Source: a virus. From it: 20,238 nt of DNA. Location of the stretch: the IMG/VR virus record IMGVR_UViG_3300035698_005350, positions 1 to 20,238 of that record. One strand, given 5' to 3'. Positions 12,169-20,238 of this stretch are shown here, piece after piece; positions within the stretch are counted from its first letter, which is position 1, and the number at the start of each line of letters is the position of its first letter. A program made the position numbers and the translations under genes. The notes below the pieces were generated by a model that was given only the letters and a program-made list of their open reading frames with translations, was not told the DNA's origin and ran no database searches.

Positions 12169-13368
12169 ATGTGGTATAAAACATCTACATATTATCTAAT
12201 CAGAGAAATAAAATCAAAGATACGTGTAATTCAGGGGGGCCAGGGAGCCGGGAAAAACATCTCTATTGCTCAAATGCTTCTCGAAGATTGCGAGCGTGAT
12301 AAGGATATAACAACAATTGTTTCTGACACTTACGACAACTTAAAGGATGGTGCAATAGCCGATTGTAAGATGCTATATGAAGCTGCTGGCCTTGACTGGG
12401 ATGCTAACTATAATAAAACAGAAAAGGATTTAAAGCATTTTGGCGGAGTTATTCAATTCAGATATGTTTCAGATGTAAAGAAACAGGCCGGTAAATCAAA
12501 GCGGCGTGGTAAACTTTACATAAATGAGGCTAACAAAATCGGATGGGAGGTTGCTAGTACTTACATAGGACGTACACACGGAGATACTTACATAGATTTT
12601 AACCCGGATTTTGAGTTCTGGTGTCATACTGAGGTTCCTAAATTAAAAGATGCAAAAGGTAATTCAATAAGCGAACAAATAATAGTAACGTTCAAAGACA
12701 ATGAGAAGTGCCCTGATAGTGAAATTAACTATATTGAATCACGAAGAGACAATAAGGAATGGTATCGTATCTATGGGCTAGGGCAGACAGGATATTACTC
12801 AGACAGACAGATTTATAATTATGAGTTTAGCGATATCCCAGATGATGCAAAGCGTATTGAGTCAGGTATGGACTTTGGGGTTTCTCCGGACCCGACAATA
12901 TTAATTGATGTATTCCAAAAAGGTAGCAATCTTTATGTTGATGAGAGGTTTTGCATGAATAACCTTTTGCCGGAGAAATTAGATGGAGCCGTGAGGATGT
13001 CAATAGTTGATGAGTTAGATGAGGTACAACATACTAAAGGTCATTTAATCATTGCTGACAGCGCAGGGGCCACCGAAATAAGAGACATACGGAAACATGG
13101 GTACAATATTCGAGGCGTTAAGAAACTGTCAGGCTCAGTTATGCAGGGAATAAATAAACTCAGAGGATATAATCTATTTATAACTTCAACTTCAACAAAT
13201 ATGAAGAAGGGTATTGAGAAATATCATTTTAAAGTTGACCAGAACGGGAAGATTATACCGGAGCCAGACGGGCACGAACCTGATGGACTTGCAGCATTAC
13301 GATATGTCATTATGGAACATAGCAAAAATAATATGGACGAATACTACAACGATATAAACTTCGATTAA
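12169..13368 (+). CDS. Terminase large subunit
   Basis: The 399-residue packaging motor ATPase/nuclease starts at ATG 12169. Walker A is GGQGAGKN at 23-30, where the final residue is Asn instead of the usual Ser/Thr. A Walker B-like motif LYINEAN at 116-122 contains a Glu. Nuclease-domain acidic residues are seen at SGMDFG (Asp235), LIIADSAG (Asp297) and HEPDGLAALRYV (Asp372). The protein cuts phage DNA and pumps it into the procapsid with the small subunit and portal. Length is near the lower end of the family. It begins the packaging block together with the gene before. Confidence 0.9.
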   Translation: MWYKTSTYYLIREIKSKIRVIQGGQGAGKNISIAQMLLEDCERDKDITTIVSDTYDNLKDGAIADCKMLYEAAGLDWDANYNKTEKDLKHFGGVIQFRYVSDVKKQAGKSKRRGKLYINEANKIGWEVASTYIGRTHGDTYIDFNPDFEFWCHTEVPKLKDAKGNSISEQIIVTFKDNEKCPDSEINYIESRRDNKEWYRIYGLGQTGYYSDRQIYNYEFSDIPDDAKRIESGMDFGVSPDPTILIDVFQKGSNLYVDERFCMNNLLPEKLDGAVRMSIVDELDEVQHTKGHLIIADSAGATEIRDIRKHGYNIRGVKKLSGSVMQGINKLRGYNLFITSTSTNMKKGIEKYHFKVDQNGKIIPEPDGHEPDGLAALRYVIMEHSKNNMDEYYNDINFD

Positions 13369-13401
13369 TAATTCTTCCAATATTTTAAAAAACTCAATAA
13401 A

Positions 13402-13746
13402 ATGAAAGTACCGATAGAAGATTTTAATATTAGGGAAGGTAAATATTGTGATGGAGATTTAAGTTTCTTTGTTGTTGATATTCATTCGATGGCTAAAAAT
13501 TTACAAGTATTTGAAATTCCATTAGCAGGGATTGATTTAGATGTATTTCCCTGGGGCAAAATTAATATGCTTTCTTTCTGCTATCACTCAAGGCGAATGG
13601 ATAAATCTGATTTTGAATTTCCAATTATATTGACTCCGACTGGTTATATTTGCGATGGATGGCATAGAGTTGTCAGGGCAATACTTGAAGGCGAAGAAAC
13701 CATAAAGGCAGTACGATTATTAACAATGCCACAACCAATCGAATAA
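13402..13746 (+). CDS. ParB/sulfiredoxin-like-fold phage protein
   Basis: The 114-residue protein contains FPIILTPTGYICDGWHRVVR and AILEGEETIKAVRL at about 72-106. This resembles the core of ParB-type nuclease/sulfiredoxin-like domains (P-I-...-G...DG.HR..A...G...I). The invariant 'DGWHR' is the ligand-binding turn. The DNA-binding domain of ParB is absent. It lies between terminase and portal, 33 bp and 80 bp from its neighbours. A catalytic function (nucleotide use, DNA nicking) is possible from the fold but not shown. Confidence 0.6.
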   Translation: MKVPIEDFNIREGKYCDGDLSFFVVDIHSMAKNLQVFEIPLAGIDLDVFPWGKINMLSFCYHSRRMDKSDFEFPIILTPTGYICDGWHRVVRAILEGEETIKAVRLLTMPQPIE

Positions 13747-13788
13747 AGTGCTTTGTAACATACCAAAAAACTTGCAATTATGAATTAT

Positions 13789-13818
13789 TTGTTTATTAAA
13801 AATAAATAACTAACTTTG
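13789..13818 (+). promoter_or_regulatory. Promoter of the portal/head operon
   Basis: TTG at 13789-13791, a 19-bp spacer, then TAACTTTG at 13811-13818: a perfect match to TTG-N19-TAnnTTTG. Transcription should start near 13822-13826, next to ATG 13827, so the transcript would be (almost) leaderless. Confidence 0.75.
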
Positions 13819-13826
13819 GTTGCAAT

Positions 13827-15605
13827 ATGATCATAAAGGATTTTCTGACCACGTGTAAATACAAAGCTGAAATTACAGAGGCAATCGCTTATGAGAATAA
13901 ACTTGCCTATTTCATTCAGACACACCTTAATTCTGACGTTTATAAAAATGATGTTTCAAGTATTGATAATACATGGCATTCGTCTAATCCGTTCATGAAT
14001 TGGGTACGCAGCTGGATGAGAAAAGAAAACTTTGATTCTTATATGAAGTTTCTACGTAACCCATTACCAACAGCTTCACTTATCCAGGATGACATAGTAC
14101 CGGAATTAAAAAAGGTATTTGATGCCACAAATTCATACTACAATTACAACTTTACTTCAAACGGCTCAAAGGCACTATCAAGTGAACTAATAAAAGACAA
14201 TGCCGGATATTGCAAGGATGTTATCTTTGATGCTCTAATAAATAACCATAACTCGATTGCAATAACTGATTACATTGAAAGCTCAAAGCCTTACAGGTAT
14301 TTAATCAATATTAGCAGTGTAAAAGGTATTAATCCAACAGCTGACGGCAAAATAAAAGAAATTGTTTTTGTTGGGATAAATAAAGACGGTGAAGAACGAT
14401 GGTATTATTATACCGATGAATTCTATGCTGTGTATATTAAAACCGGAGAAGGTACAGATGAAGAGTTCACAGAAGAATCTAGTAACCCACATAACATAAA
14501 GAAGTGTCCGGCAGACTTCATATCCGTGGAACCATTGAATGTTAATAAATTTGTAGTTCGGAAAAGTATATTTTCTAATTTCTCAGAAAAGTTTGAGAAT
14601 TACGTCAATTACTATACGCTTCAAAAGATGTGTTTACCACATGGCGCGATACCCGTTATCACCCATTATAAGAAAAATAATACTGCATGTGAAACTAAGT
14701 TTGAAAATGGTACACGATGTGTTAAAGGGTATCTATCTAGTGAAAATGGAGTCATCGGCAATAAAGATAAATTGATTCCTTGCCCGGTATGTAATTCAAA
14801 AACAATAATCCAAGCCGGTACTGTTATTGGGTTACCAATACCAAAGTTTGGAGACGGGGGCGAGAGACCTTTAGATTTAAACGCCAACTTTGTAAAATTT
14901 CATTACATACCTATTGATATACTGCAATGGTGGGATAAATTTGTAGATAAAAAGTACAGTGACATAAAATATCAATTAATAGGTAAAGGGGTTGAAGATT
15001 CAAATGGTCAGGCAAAGAACAAAGATCAGATTTCCAGAGGTAACCAGATACTTGAAAATACATTGATTGAGTTAAGCTCAAAGCTATCTAGATTGCAAAC
15101 ATCACTAGATAGTAAGATGCTGACAATTGTTTATGGTGATGCCTTTAAAAGCGCGTATATAGACAAAGGAACTGATTTTTATTTGGAGACCGAATTTGAA
15201 TTACGCGATTCATTGGCAAAAGCTATTGACCCGGTAGACAAAGGCAATATCATGAGCAGAATTAATTATTCATTATATAAGAATAACCCTAACGAATTAG
15301 AAAGGAATGAATTATTATATAAGTTACTTCCTTACTCTACGATAATAGATTCAGAATTTATCGGGCTGCAAGGTATTGACCCAAAATTAAGGGAGTTAAG
15401 ATTAAATTATCAATACTATATAAGTACGTTTGAGGCGGAATATGGCGCACTGAATGTATTCTTTAATGAATATTTTGGTGAAAACGTGTCGATGATTAAG
15501 AAAATGGAGATTGCTAACACATTATTATTTAAGTATATAAACATAACAGATTATGAGAGTATATCAAATGAAGCTGACACTGGGAAAAGAACCCCAGTAC
15601 AGTAA
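13827..15605 (+). CDS. Portal-like protein with zinc-ribbon insert
   Basis: The 592-residue protein, by length and position after terminase, is the portal (the dodecameric ring at the capsid vertex). Helix-rich regions (about 1-130) are followed by a beta-rich part (150-250). A four-cysteine insert follows: C288, C298, C319 and C322 (spacing 9, 20 and 2; the last pair reads CPVC), as in a zinc ribbon. Then come the long helices expected of a portal stem and crown (IELSSKLSRLQTSLDSKML at about 410-430). The identification comes from order and overall shape rather than a decisive motif. It overlaps the next gene by 38 bp in another frame and has its own consensus promoter. Confidence 0.65.
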   Translation: MIIKDFLTTCKYKAEITEAIAYENKLAYFIQTHLNSDVYKNDVSSIDNTWHSSNPFMNWVRSWMRKENFDSYMKFLRNPLPTASLIQDDIVPELKKVFDATNSYYNYNFTSNGSKALSSELIKDNAGYCKDVIFDALINNHNSIAITDYIESSKPYRYLINISSVKGINPTADGKIKEIVFVGINKDGEERWYYYTDEFYAVYIKTGEGTDEEFTEESSNPHNIKKCPADFISVEPLNVNKFVVRKSIFSNFSEKFENYVNYYTLQKMCLPHGAIPVITHYKKNNTACETKFENGTRCVKGYLSSENGVIGNKDKLIPCPVCNSKTIIQAGTVIGLPIPKFGDGGERPLDLNANFVKFHYIPIDILQWWDKFVDKKYSDIKYQLIGKGVEDSNGQAKNKDQISRGNQILENTLIELSSKLSRLQTSLDSKMLTIVYGDAFKSAYIDKGTDFYLETEFELRDSLAKAIDPVDKGNIMSRINYSLYKNNPNELERNELLYKLLPYSTIIDSEFIGLQGIDPKLRELRLNYQYYISTFEAEYGALNVFFNEYFGENVSMIKKMEIANTLLFKYINITDYESISNEADTGKRTPVQ

Positions 15606-16065
15606 GGAAGGAAAGTTAAAGAACCAGGTTATAGTGCCTAAATTTGATGAGTTTGAACTTGCAAATATATTGGATGATTGTAACTGGAAAAAGATCGGAG
15701 CCTGTGAAATGGAATGTATAAGTTGTAATGACTATACACCAAAGACGAAAACATCTCCGGCGGTTATCGCCCCGAATGAATTAAGAAAGGCTGAGGTTAA
15801 TTCTATTATCAATAACGGAATAAAAGCAGCTAAAAAGCCAAAGACCGCGGCACAGCAATTGAAAGACCAATCCGAGTTGATGGCTAACATGGCGAAGGAA
15901 ATTGAAGCATTGAAGAATGCCAATTTAGTTGAGGCCAAATCAGAGGATAGGGTTACATTGGAGCAAAAGGCAAACGAGCTAGGCATTTCATTTCGTAAAA
16001 GTATAGGTGATGAAAAACTTTTAGCAAAGATTGTCAATATTGAACCGGAATTTAAAAACGAATAA
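15568..16065 (+). CDS. Head-associated protein with SAP/HeH-like end
   Basis: Start placed at ATG 15568 (MKLTLGKEPQYSKEGKLKNQ); an ATG at 15553 is also in frame. 165 residues. The N-terminal part (FELANILDDCNWKKIGACEM) is followed by a predicted coiled coil (QQLKDQSELMANMAKEIEAL, about 95-120). A C-terminal segment, ANELGISFRKSIGDEKLLAK, resembles the helix-extended-loop-helix (SAP/HeH-like) motif found in some phage head proteins. Its role is unknown, perhaps portal or capsid accessory. It overlaps the portal gene and lies 2 bp from the next gene, so it belongs to the head operon. Confidence 0.5.
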   Translation: MKLTLGKEPQYSKEGKLKNQVIVPKFDEFELANILDDCNWKKIGACEMECISCNDYTPKTKTSPAVIAPNELRKAEVNSIINNGIKAAKKPKTAAQQLKDQSELMANMAKEIEALKNANLVEAKSEDRVTLEQKANELGISFRKSIGDEKLLAKIVNIEPEFKNE

Positions 16066-16067
16066 TT

Positions 16068-16355
16068 ATGTCAACAGAATCAAAAATAGAAATATTAAAA
16101 CAAGCGCAATTCTATGAGAAAGGATATCATGTACTTTCAGGAACGGCAGCGGCAACAGTAGGTACTTATTCAGGTTTTTATGTGGTAGGCGCTAATACTG
16201 TAATCACCTCAATAACAGGGGTAGATACCGATTTGATAAAGGGAGATAATGATTTCTCAGCACTAACATTACAGGATGGTATATTCATTCCTGTACCTGG
16301 AGGATTTACCACAATGACATTAAGCGCAGGAGCAACATTATTGATTAACGCATAA
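16068..16355 (+). CDS. Small virion protein, decoration-like
   Basis: The 95-residue protein has a short helical start (MSTESKIEILKQAQFY) and a beta-rich remainder with small and hydrophobic residues (SGFYVVGANTVITSITGVDT and FIPVPGGFTTMTLSAGATLL). This beta-sandwich-like composition between portal and scaffold is typical of capsid decoration or stabilising proteins. That is an inference from position and composition; no family signature was recognised. Confidence 0.5.
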   Translation: MSTESKIEILKQAQFYEKGYHVLSGTAAATVGTYSGFYVVGANTVITSITGVDTDLIKGDNDFSALTLQDGIFIPVPGGFTTMTLSAGATLLINA

Positions 16356-16379
16356 ATAACAAATAAAACATAACAGACT

Positions 16380-17231
16380 ATGTTAATTGAAGATTTTAAA
16401 ACAGAAGGAAAAACACCTGAACAGATTCAGGAGGCTTACGAAGCAGCATTTATAACAAAGGAAACTGAATTAAAGGCCCTTGCCAATAAAAATGCTGATG
16501 GTATTTTTAACGGTGCAGCGGAGAAATTAACTACGCTGACTGGAATTGCAAAAAATGATAAAGAACAGTTCTCTTCTTTCTTTGAAAGATTAGGTACTGA
16601 ATGGTTACCGGAGGCATCAAAAAGTAAAATCCAGGCAGCCGAAGAAAAAGTCAGATTGGCCGAAGAAAAGTTTAACAACCACAAAGGGGACGAAACGCTA
16701 AAATCTGAACTTAAAAAAGCACAAGATGAGTTAACCAAAATTCCAGACTTATTGAGTGCAAAAGAAACAGAATGGAAAACCAAGTTTGATGCGCTTGAAA
16801 CATCCAGTAGAACAGAGAAATTGAATAGGTCACTAATTGATTCAATGCCAAAATTCGATGATAATGTAAATAAATTCGAATTACAAGCAAAGAAAAGAAA
16901 TGCGATAGACCGTATTAGTGAAACTTACGAATTGTCTTACGATGAAAAAGGTAATTTAATCGGAACAAAAGATTACCAAAAACATTTAGTGTCAGATTTA
17001 TTGAATAATGATACTGAATTAAAAGACCTGATTCTGATAGACCAAGAGAAGGGCGGCGGCGGCAAAGGTGCTCCATCCGGGAAAACTATAAACATCCCAG
17101 AGGGAACATCAAAAGGTGCTGCGCAAAACATTATCGAGGCTTATATAATTGCAAATGAAGGGATTGAATTGCTAGACGATAAATATCCGGTGCGATTTAA
17201 AGAGCTGTGTAAAGAAAACAATGTACTTTAA
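16380..17231 (+). CDS. Scaffold-like protein
   Basis: The 283-residue protein is highly charged, with a long helical, coiled-coil-like centre (AAEEKVRLAEEKFNNHKGDE and LKSELKKAQDELTKI, about 75-130). A Gly-rich flexible stretch follows (GGGGKGAPSGK, about 225-236), then a helical end (YIIANEGIELLDDKYPVRFK). This pattern, directly before the capsid gene, is typical of scaffolding proteins that shape the procapsid and are then lost or cleaved. No protease motif is seen. The gap to the capsid gene is 49 bp and AT-rich. Confidence 0.65.
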   Translation: MLIEDFKTEGKTPEQIQEAYEAAFITKETELKALANKNADGIFNGAAEKLTTLTGIAKNDKEQFSSFFERLGTEWLPEASKSKIQAAEEKVRLAEEKFNNHKGDETLKSELKKAQDELTKIPDLLSAKETEWKTKFDALETSSRTEKLNRSLIDSMPKFDDNVNKFELQAKKRNAIDRISETYELSYDEKGNLIGTKDYQKHLVSDLLNNDTELKDLILIDQEKGGGGKGAPSGKTINIPEGTSKGAAQNIIEAYIIANEGIELLDDKYPVRFKELCKENNVL

Positions 17232-17280
17232 GCTAACAGACTATCTTGGTACAATTATTAATTATTAAAATTTAATTATT

Positions 17281-18351
17281 ATGGCAGACAGATTTATTGA
17301 TTTTTCGCTGCTGAACGCATACCAAGACCGCGTTACGCAAACGGAAAAAGAAAATCAAAGGTACGGCCTTATTGAGTGTTTAAAACACAACAGTCCTAAG
17401 AACAAAGTGCTTGCAAGCCCAGCGTTAAGAGCGCACCTGCAAACCGTTCAGGGACAAACAACTCAATATACCGGACTAAAAGAGGATGTTATCGCAACTA
17501 CCTCAGTAGAGAGTTTCACAATACCGGAACACCTTTCAGTGTCCGAACAAAAGACATTGACTTCGGTCTCTATCTTTTCAGGATTTAGAGTTTACCCTGG
17601 TTACTTTGTGAACAATACAATTGAAATGGACACCTACATACAAAATAAGTATGATGAGGTATTTGCAGCAATGGCAGCCGCAAAAGAAACTCAAATTGCA
17701 ACCGTGTTGAGTGCATACAAAACTCAGGTACTAGCGGGAGAGGCTCAAATTAATCACGGTGACGGTGCGTTTGCTTTTGATGGAGAACTTGACACATTAA
17801 CTTGTGATATGGCAGCTCAAAAAGATGTACTATTCAGCAACCTTAAAACTATTATGAGAATCAACAAAAAAGTTGGTAACTATAATATGGTTGTTAATGA
17901 AGGTGGTTTTAACCTGGCAATGAATGAGATTCTTAAATTTGGTCAGCAGAACGATGAAAACAGACAGTTCGCGTTAAATCAACTACCTATGTATTTTGAA
18001 ACTTTAGGTATTGCACCAAGTTCATTTCAGTTTGTCGCTTACTTGTTAAGAGATGGAGCTATTGGGAGCGTTCAGAACTATCCTTATGACTTTAGGAATG
18101 GAACAGTAGTTGATTCAAAAGTTTGGGGTATTATGCCAACACCAGCACCTTATATCGGTGAACGTTTGAATGTATATCATAACCGCGAGGCTGCTGATGC
18201 TTCAAGTTTAGGTGATACAACTTCTGAATTGCGAATGACTTCTTATGAAGAGTGGGGATTTTTAGATAAATTCTTCTTAGTACCTACTTATAACTCAGAT
18301 TTAACAGCGAATGTTAATGATATTGTAAAAGTAACAGGGGCAACCACTTAA
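17281..18351 (+). CDS. Major capsid protein candidate
   Basis: The 356-residue protein follows the scaffold gene, the usual place for the HK97-fold capsid protein. It has an N-terminal arm-like start (ADRFIDFSLLNAYQDR), a TQYTGLKEDVIATTSVESF strand region and a long helix (YIQNKYDEVFAAMAAAKETQ). An A-domain-like stretch contains VGNYNMVVNEGGFNLAMNEI and a tail includes TPAPYIGERLNVYHNREAA. The proposed fold rests on position, size and secondary-structure pattern. The 49-bp gap before it has a TTG at 17246-17248 but only a poor -7 match. No N-terminal prohead-protease cleavage site was recognised. Confidence 0.7.
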   Translation: MADRFIDFSLLNAYQDRVTQTEKENQRYGLIECLKHNSPKNKVLASPALRAHLQTVQGQTTQYTGLKEDVIATTSVESFTIPEHLSVSEQKTLTSVSIFSGFRVYPGYFVNNTIEMDTYIQNKYDEVFAAMAAAKETQIATVLSAYKTQVLAGEAQINHGDGAFAFDGELDTLTCDMAAQKDVLFSNLKTIMRINKKVGNYNMVVNEGGFNLAMNEILKFGQQNDENRQFALNQLPMYFETLGIAPSSFQFVAYLLRDGAIGSVQNYPYDFRNGTVVDSKVWGIMPTPAPYIGERLNVYHNREAADASSLGDTTSELRMTSYEEWGFLDKFFLVPTYNSDLTANVNDIVKVTGATT

Positions 18352-18362
18352 AATTAGAAGAT

Positions 18363-19160
18363 ATGACACATATAAAAGCTAATGCTGATGGAACAAGCGC
18401 ATTTGTACATGGGCAAAATACGTTAACTTCTAATAATGCCGCTGCAACTGTTATAAGAGTTGGAAGCGTTGCTGAATTGGAAGCCGCTGTTGCTGCTCAA
18501 ATTGCAGGACAAACTATTGAAGTAGTAGCAGGAGACTATACGTTAACTGAATCGTTAACAATTCTTTTAGCCGCAAATGGTGGAGGATTAAAAGCAGTAG
18601 GAACCGTGAATATTGTTGGCGCTGCCGCAGCCGATGAGGCTATCCTTATCGACCCGGCAGTAAGTACAGCAACATTTGAATATACTTTGGAGGGATTCAA
18701 TAGTATTAAGGGCGGAGCTGATAAAATTGGCCTTAATATAGCCAATACGAATGTCGATATGAAGGTTATTGTTTATTTAAAACAAACAAGCCTGAATGAT
18801 AACGGAAGTGGTAAGGCGTTAACAGCTATAAATACTGACGGCTCAAATGCTATTCGTGTTTATGCAAATGGCCCCGCTGAAATTGACGGCATGGCTATAA
18901 CTCCAAAAGATGCCGGAGACCGTTTGATAATGACCGGATATAATATCGAGGAAAATTTAGTTGCCGCTTCGGTTGATGTTGCAGCATCATTCTTTTTCAA
19001 GCAGTGTAAATTACCGCATGAAGGAATGACAGGAGGCCATGCAACAAATGTTATCTCAGTCGCTAATTGTTGGACTGAGGCAACTTCTTTTGTCCCGGTT
19101 CTTCCAGACACAGGGGACTTTCCAGGTGATTTTGCAGCAACTATTTATCCAGCATCGTAG
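18363..19160 (+). CDS. Beta-helix-like virion protein
   Basis: The 265-residue protein is rich in Ala, Val, Thr, Gly and Asn, with repeated short strands: VIRVGSVAELEAAVAAQIAG, QTIEVVAGDYTLTESLTILL and GLKAVGTVNIVGAAAADEAI. This is reminiscent of right-handed parallel beta-helices (pectate-lyase-like). There is no catalytic motif. Directly after the capsid gene (11 bp), it could be a head fibre, capsid decoration or receptor-binding protein. The C-terminal part contains a Cys-bearing region (FKQCKLPHEGMTGGHATNVI). Unknown function; virion location inferred from context. Confidence 0.5.
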   Translation: MTHIKANADGTSAFVHGQNTLTSNNAAATVIRVGSVAELEAAVAAQIAGQTIEVVAGDYTLTESLTILLAANGGGLKAVGTVNIVGAAAADEAILIDPAVSTATFEYTLEGFNSIKGGADKIGLNIANTNVDMKVIVYLKQTSLNDNGSGKALTAINTDGSNAIRVYANGPAEIDGMAITPKDAGDRLIMTGYNIEENLVAASVDVAASFFFKQCKLPHEGMTGGHATNVISVANCWTEATSFVPVLPDTGDFPGDFAATIYPAS

Positions 19161-19163
19161 ATA

Positions 19164-20238
19164 ATGTATAATTTAAGCGACATACAGGCAAAGTTTTTCA
19201 CTGATAAACTAATAACATTTAAGAGTTCGTTAAATAGCTCAACAAGTGTTTTGGACAGTGATATAACTGGCGTTTCGAAATCGAATAGGTATTTCAATTC
19301 TGGGGTTAACCCGGTGATTAATTTAGAAAACATTGAGGCTATGCTTCCGGTGCTTTCCGAATATACGATTGCCGAATATGCCGCCGGTACAACATACGGG
19401 AATTACAATAGTACATTTAGCATCGGTGATGTGGTTTTGGCAAGTTCAAAGTATTACATCTCGATTGCTGCTGCTAATATTGGAAATCTCGTTACAGATA
19501 CAGCCTATTGGAAGGAAACAACCTTAATGTCGTTGATTTTAAAGGACAAAATTAGAAGTTCGATAGAAACTGTAATAACTGATATGATTATACCTAACTT
19601 CATAGAAGATAGTGTTTTCATGTACAGGGTTGCAGATACAACGGATGATTTGATAGAAAATACAAGTAAGTTGGTCGGGTACAGGATTAATCCTATTTCG
19701 TCTGACCACTTACTTTTTATTATTAATCAGATTGGACTAGACTTCGAAAGTGATGAGACTATTGAATTTAAACTTTATAATCAGAATAAATTAATAAGTA
19801 CATTCTCAATTGATGCAACTGCTAAATTCTTTGAGTGGAAAGATATAACGCAACTTGAAATTACAAGCAATACGGGAGCATGGTATTTACTTTATGACCA
19901 AGACCAATTAACAGGTCGGGCGATTGGAAATAACTCTATCTTCTATAATTGCATGTATGAATATGCAAACATTACTCCTTTTGAAATTGATGAAATTTCA
20001 GATATTGCAGATGTTAGTGAATCGAATTTGACTTATGGAAAGACTTATGGGATTAATTTAAACTTTTCTATAAGCTACGATTTAACTGATTTTGTGAAAC
20101 AACACATGATGCAATTCGCTGAAAGTTTCCAACGACAATTTGAGTATGATATTTTAAGTGTGTTTGCTTATAATTCAAATATTGTAAGTAATCGGACTGA
20201 AAGAATAATAAATACCGATAGAGCATTTTTAGAGCTTA
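19164..20238 (+). CDS. Partial large structural protein
   Basis: ATG 19164, 3 bp after the preceding stop, opens a frame (MYNLSDIQAKFFTDKLITFK) that stays open to the window end: 358 residues and counting. Residues 72-116 (SIGDVVLASSKYYISIAAAN ... AYWKET) resemble a carbohydrate-binding module of type 5/12, a GD-V...Y...W pattern. The rest alternates polar strands and helices, ending QFAESFQRQFEYDILSVFAY. In this position it could be a head-tail connector, neck or adsorption protein. The C-terminus lies outside the window. Confidence 0.6.
   Translation, partial: MYNLSDIQAKFFTDKLITFKSSLNSSTSVLDSDITGVSKSNRYFNSGVNPVINLENIEAMLPVLSEYTIAEYAAGTTYGNYNSTFSIGDVVLASSKYYISIAAANIGNLVTDTAYWKETTLMSLILKDKIRSSIETVITDMIIPNFIEDSVFMYRVADTTDDLIENTSKLVGYRINPISSDHLLFIINQIGLDFESDETIEFKLYNQNKLISTFSIDATAKFFEWKDITQLEITSNTGAWYLLYDQDQLTGRAIGNNSIFYNCMYEYANITPFEIDEISDIADVSESNLTYGKTYGINLNFSISYDLTDFVKQHMMQFAESFQRQFEYDILSVFAYNSNIVSNRTERIINTDRAFLEL

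Noticed and set aside
1-20238. Integrase, att site, transposon or insertion sequence
   Set aside because: No recombinase or transposase motif and no terminal inverted repeats with target duplications were seen.

Overview
The window is part of the genome of a tailed double-stranded DNA phage, or a prophage, of a Bacteroidetes (Bacteroidota) host. The phage assignment rests on a terminase small/large pair, a portal-like protein, a scaffold-like protein, a capsid-like protein and a DnaB-type replicative helicase in the usual order. The host assignment rests on AT-rich DNA, starts that almost all lack a Shine-Dalgarno sequence, and intergenic promoters of the Bacteroidetes type (TTG, 19 bp, TAnnTTTG). 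Two exact examples lie at 993-1022 (-) and 13789-13818 (+), and a one-mismatch example at 1070-1099 (+). No integrase, attachment site, tRNA or tail gene is visible, so lytic versus temperate cannot be decided.

Layout: (1) 1-1022, leftward: four small genes ending in a helix-turn-helix protein cut by the window edge, a possible repressor. (2) 1023-1122: a divergent promoter region with a perfect GTTATATAAC palindrome. (3) 1123-4795, rightward early genes: a YdcK-like hexapeptide-repeat protein, a pentapeptide-repeat protein with a DUF5758-like tail, an adenine/cytosine DNA methyltransferase, a small membrane protein, a NinG-like HNH protein and small HTH or basic proteins. (4) 4832-7979, replication: SF2 helicase, DUF4373-type initiator, DnaB helicase. 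(5) 7980-10380, accessory: small unrelated genes separated by recurring elements built from TAAC/GTTA blocks, like a gene-cassette array. (6) 10381-10668: a non-coding stretch behind a promoter, with four hairpins, two of them sharing the same unusual design. (7) 10669-11490: an unknown protein closed by a clear intrinsic terminator. (8) 11564-20238, packaging and head genes: terminase small and large, a ParB/Srx-like protein, portal (with its own, nearly leaderless promoter), a small SAP/HeH-like protein, a decoration candidate, scaffold, major capsid, a beta-helix virion protein and a partial structural protein running off the right end.

How it fits together: the divergent promoters at about 1 kb look like a phage switch region, with rightward early transcription feeding DNA modification, recombination and replication. 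The hairpin-rich region and the terminator near 10.4-11.5 kb separate early or middle genes from the late packaging and head operon. The least explained parts are the TAAC/GTTA elements (at 199-230, 8629-8666, 8866-8907 and 10018-10056) and the hairpin region 10397-10597. Both are described under findings. All family calls were made by eye from motifs, without database searches.
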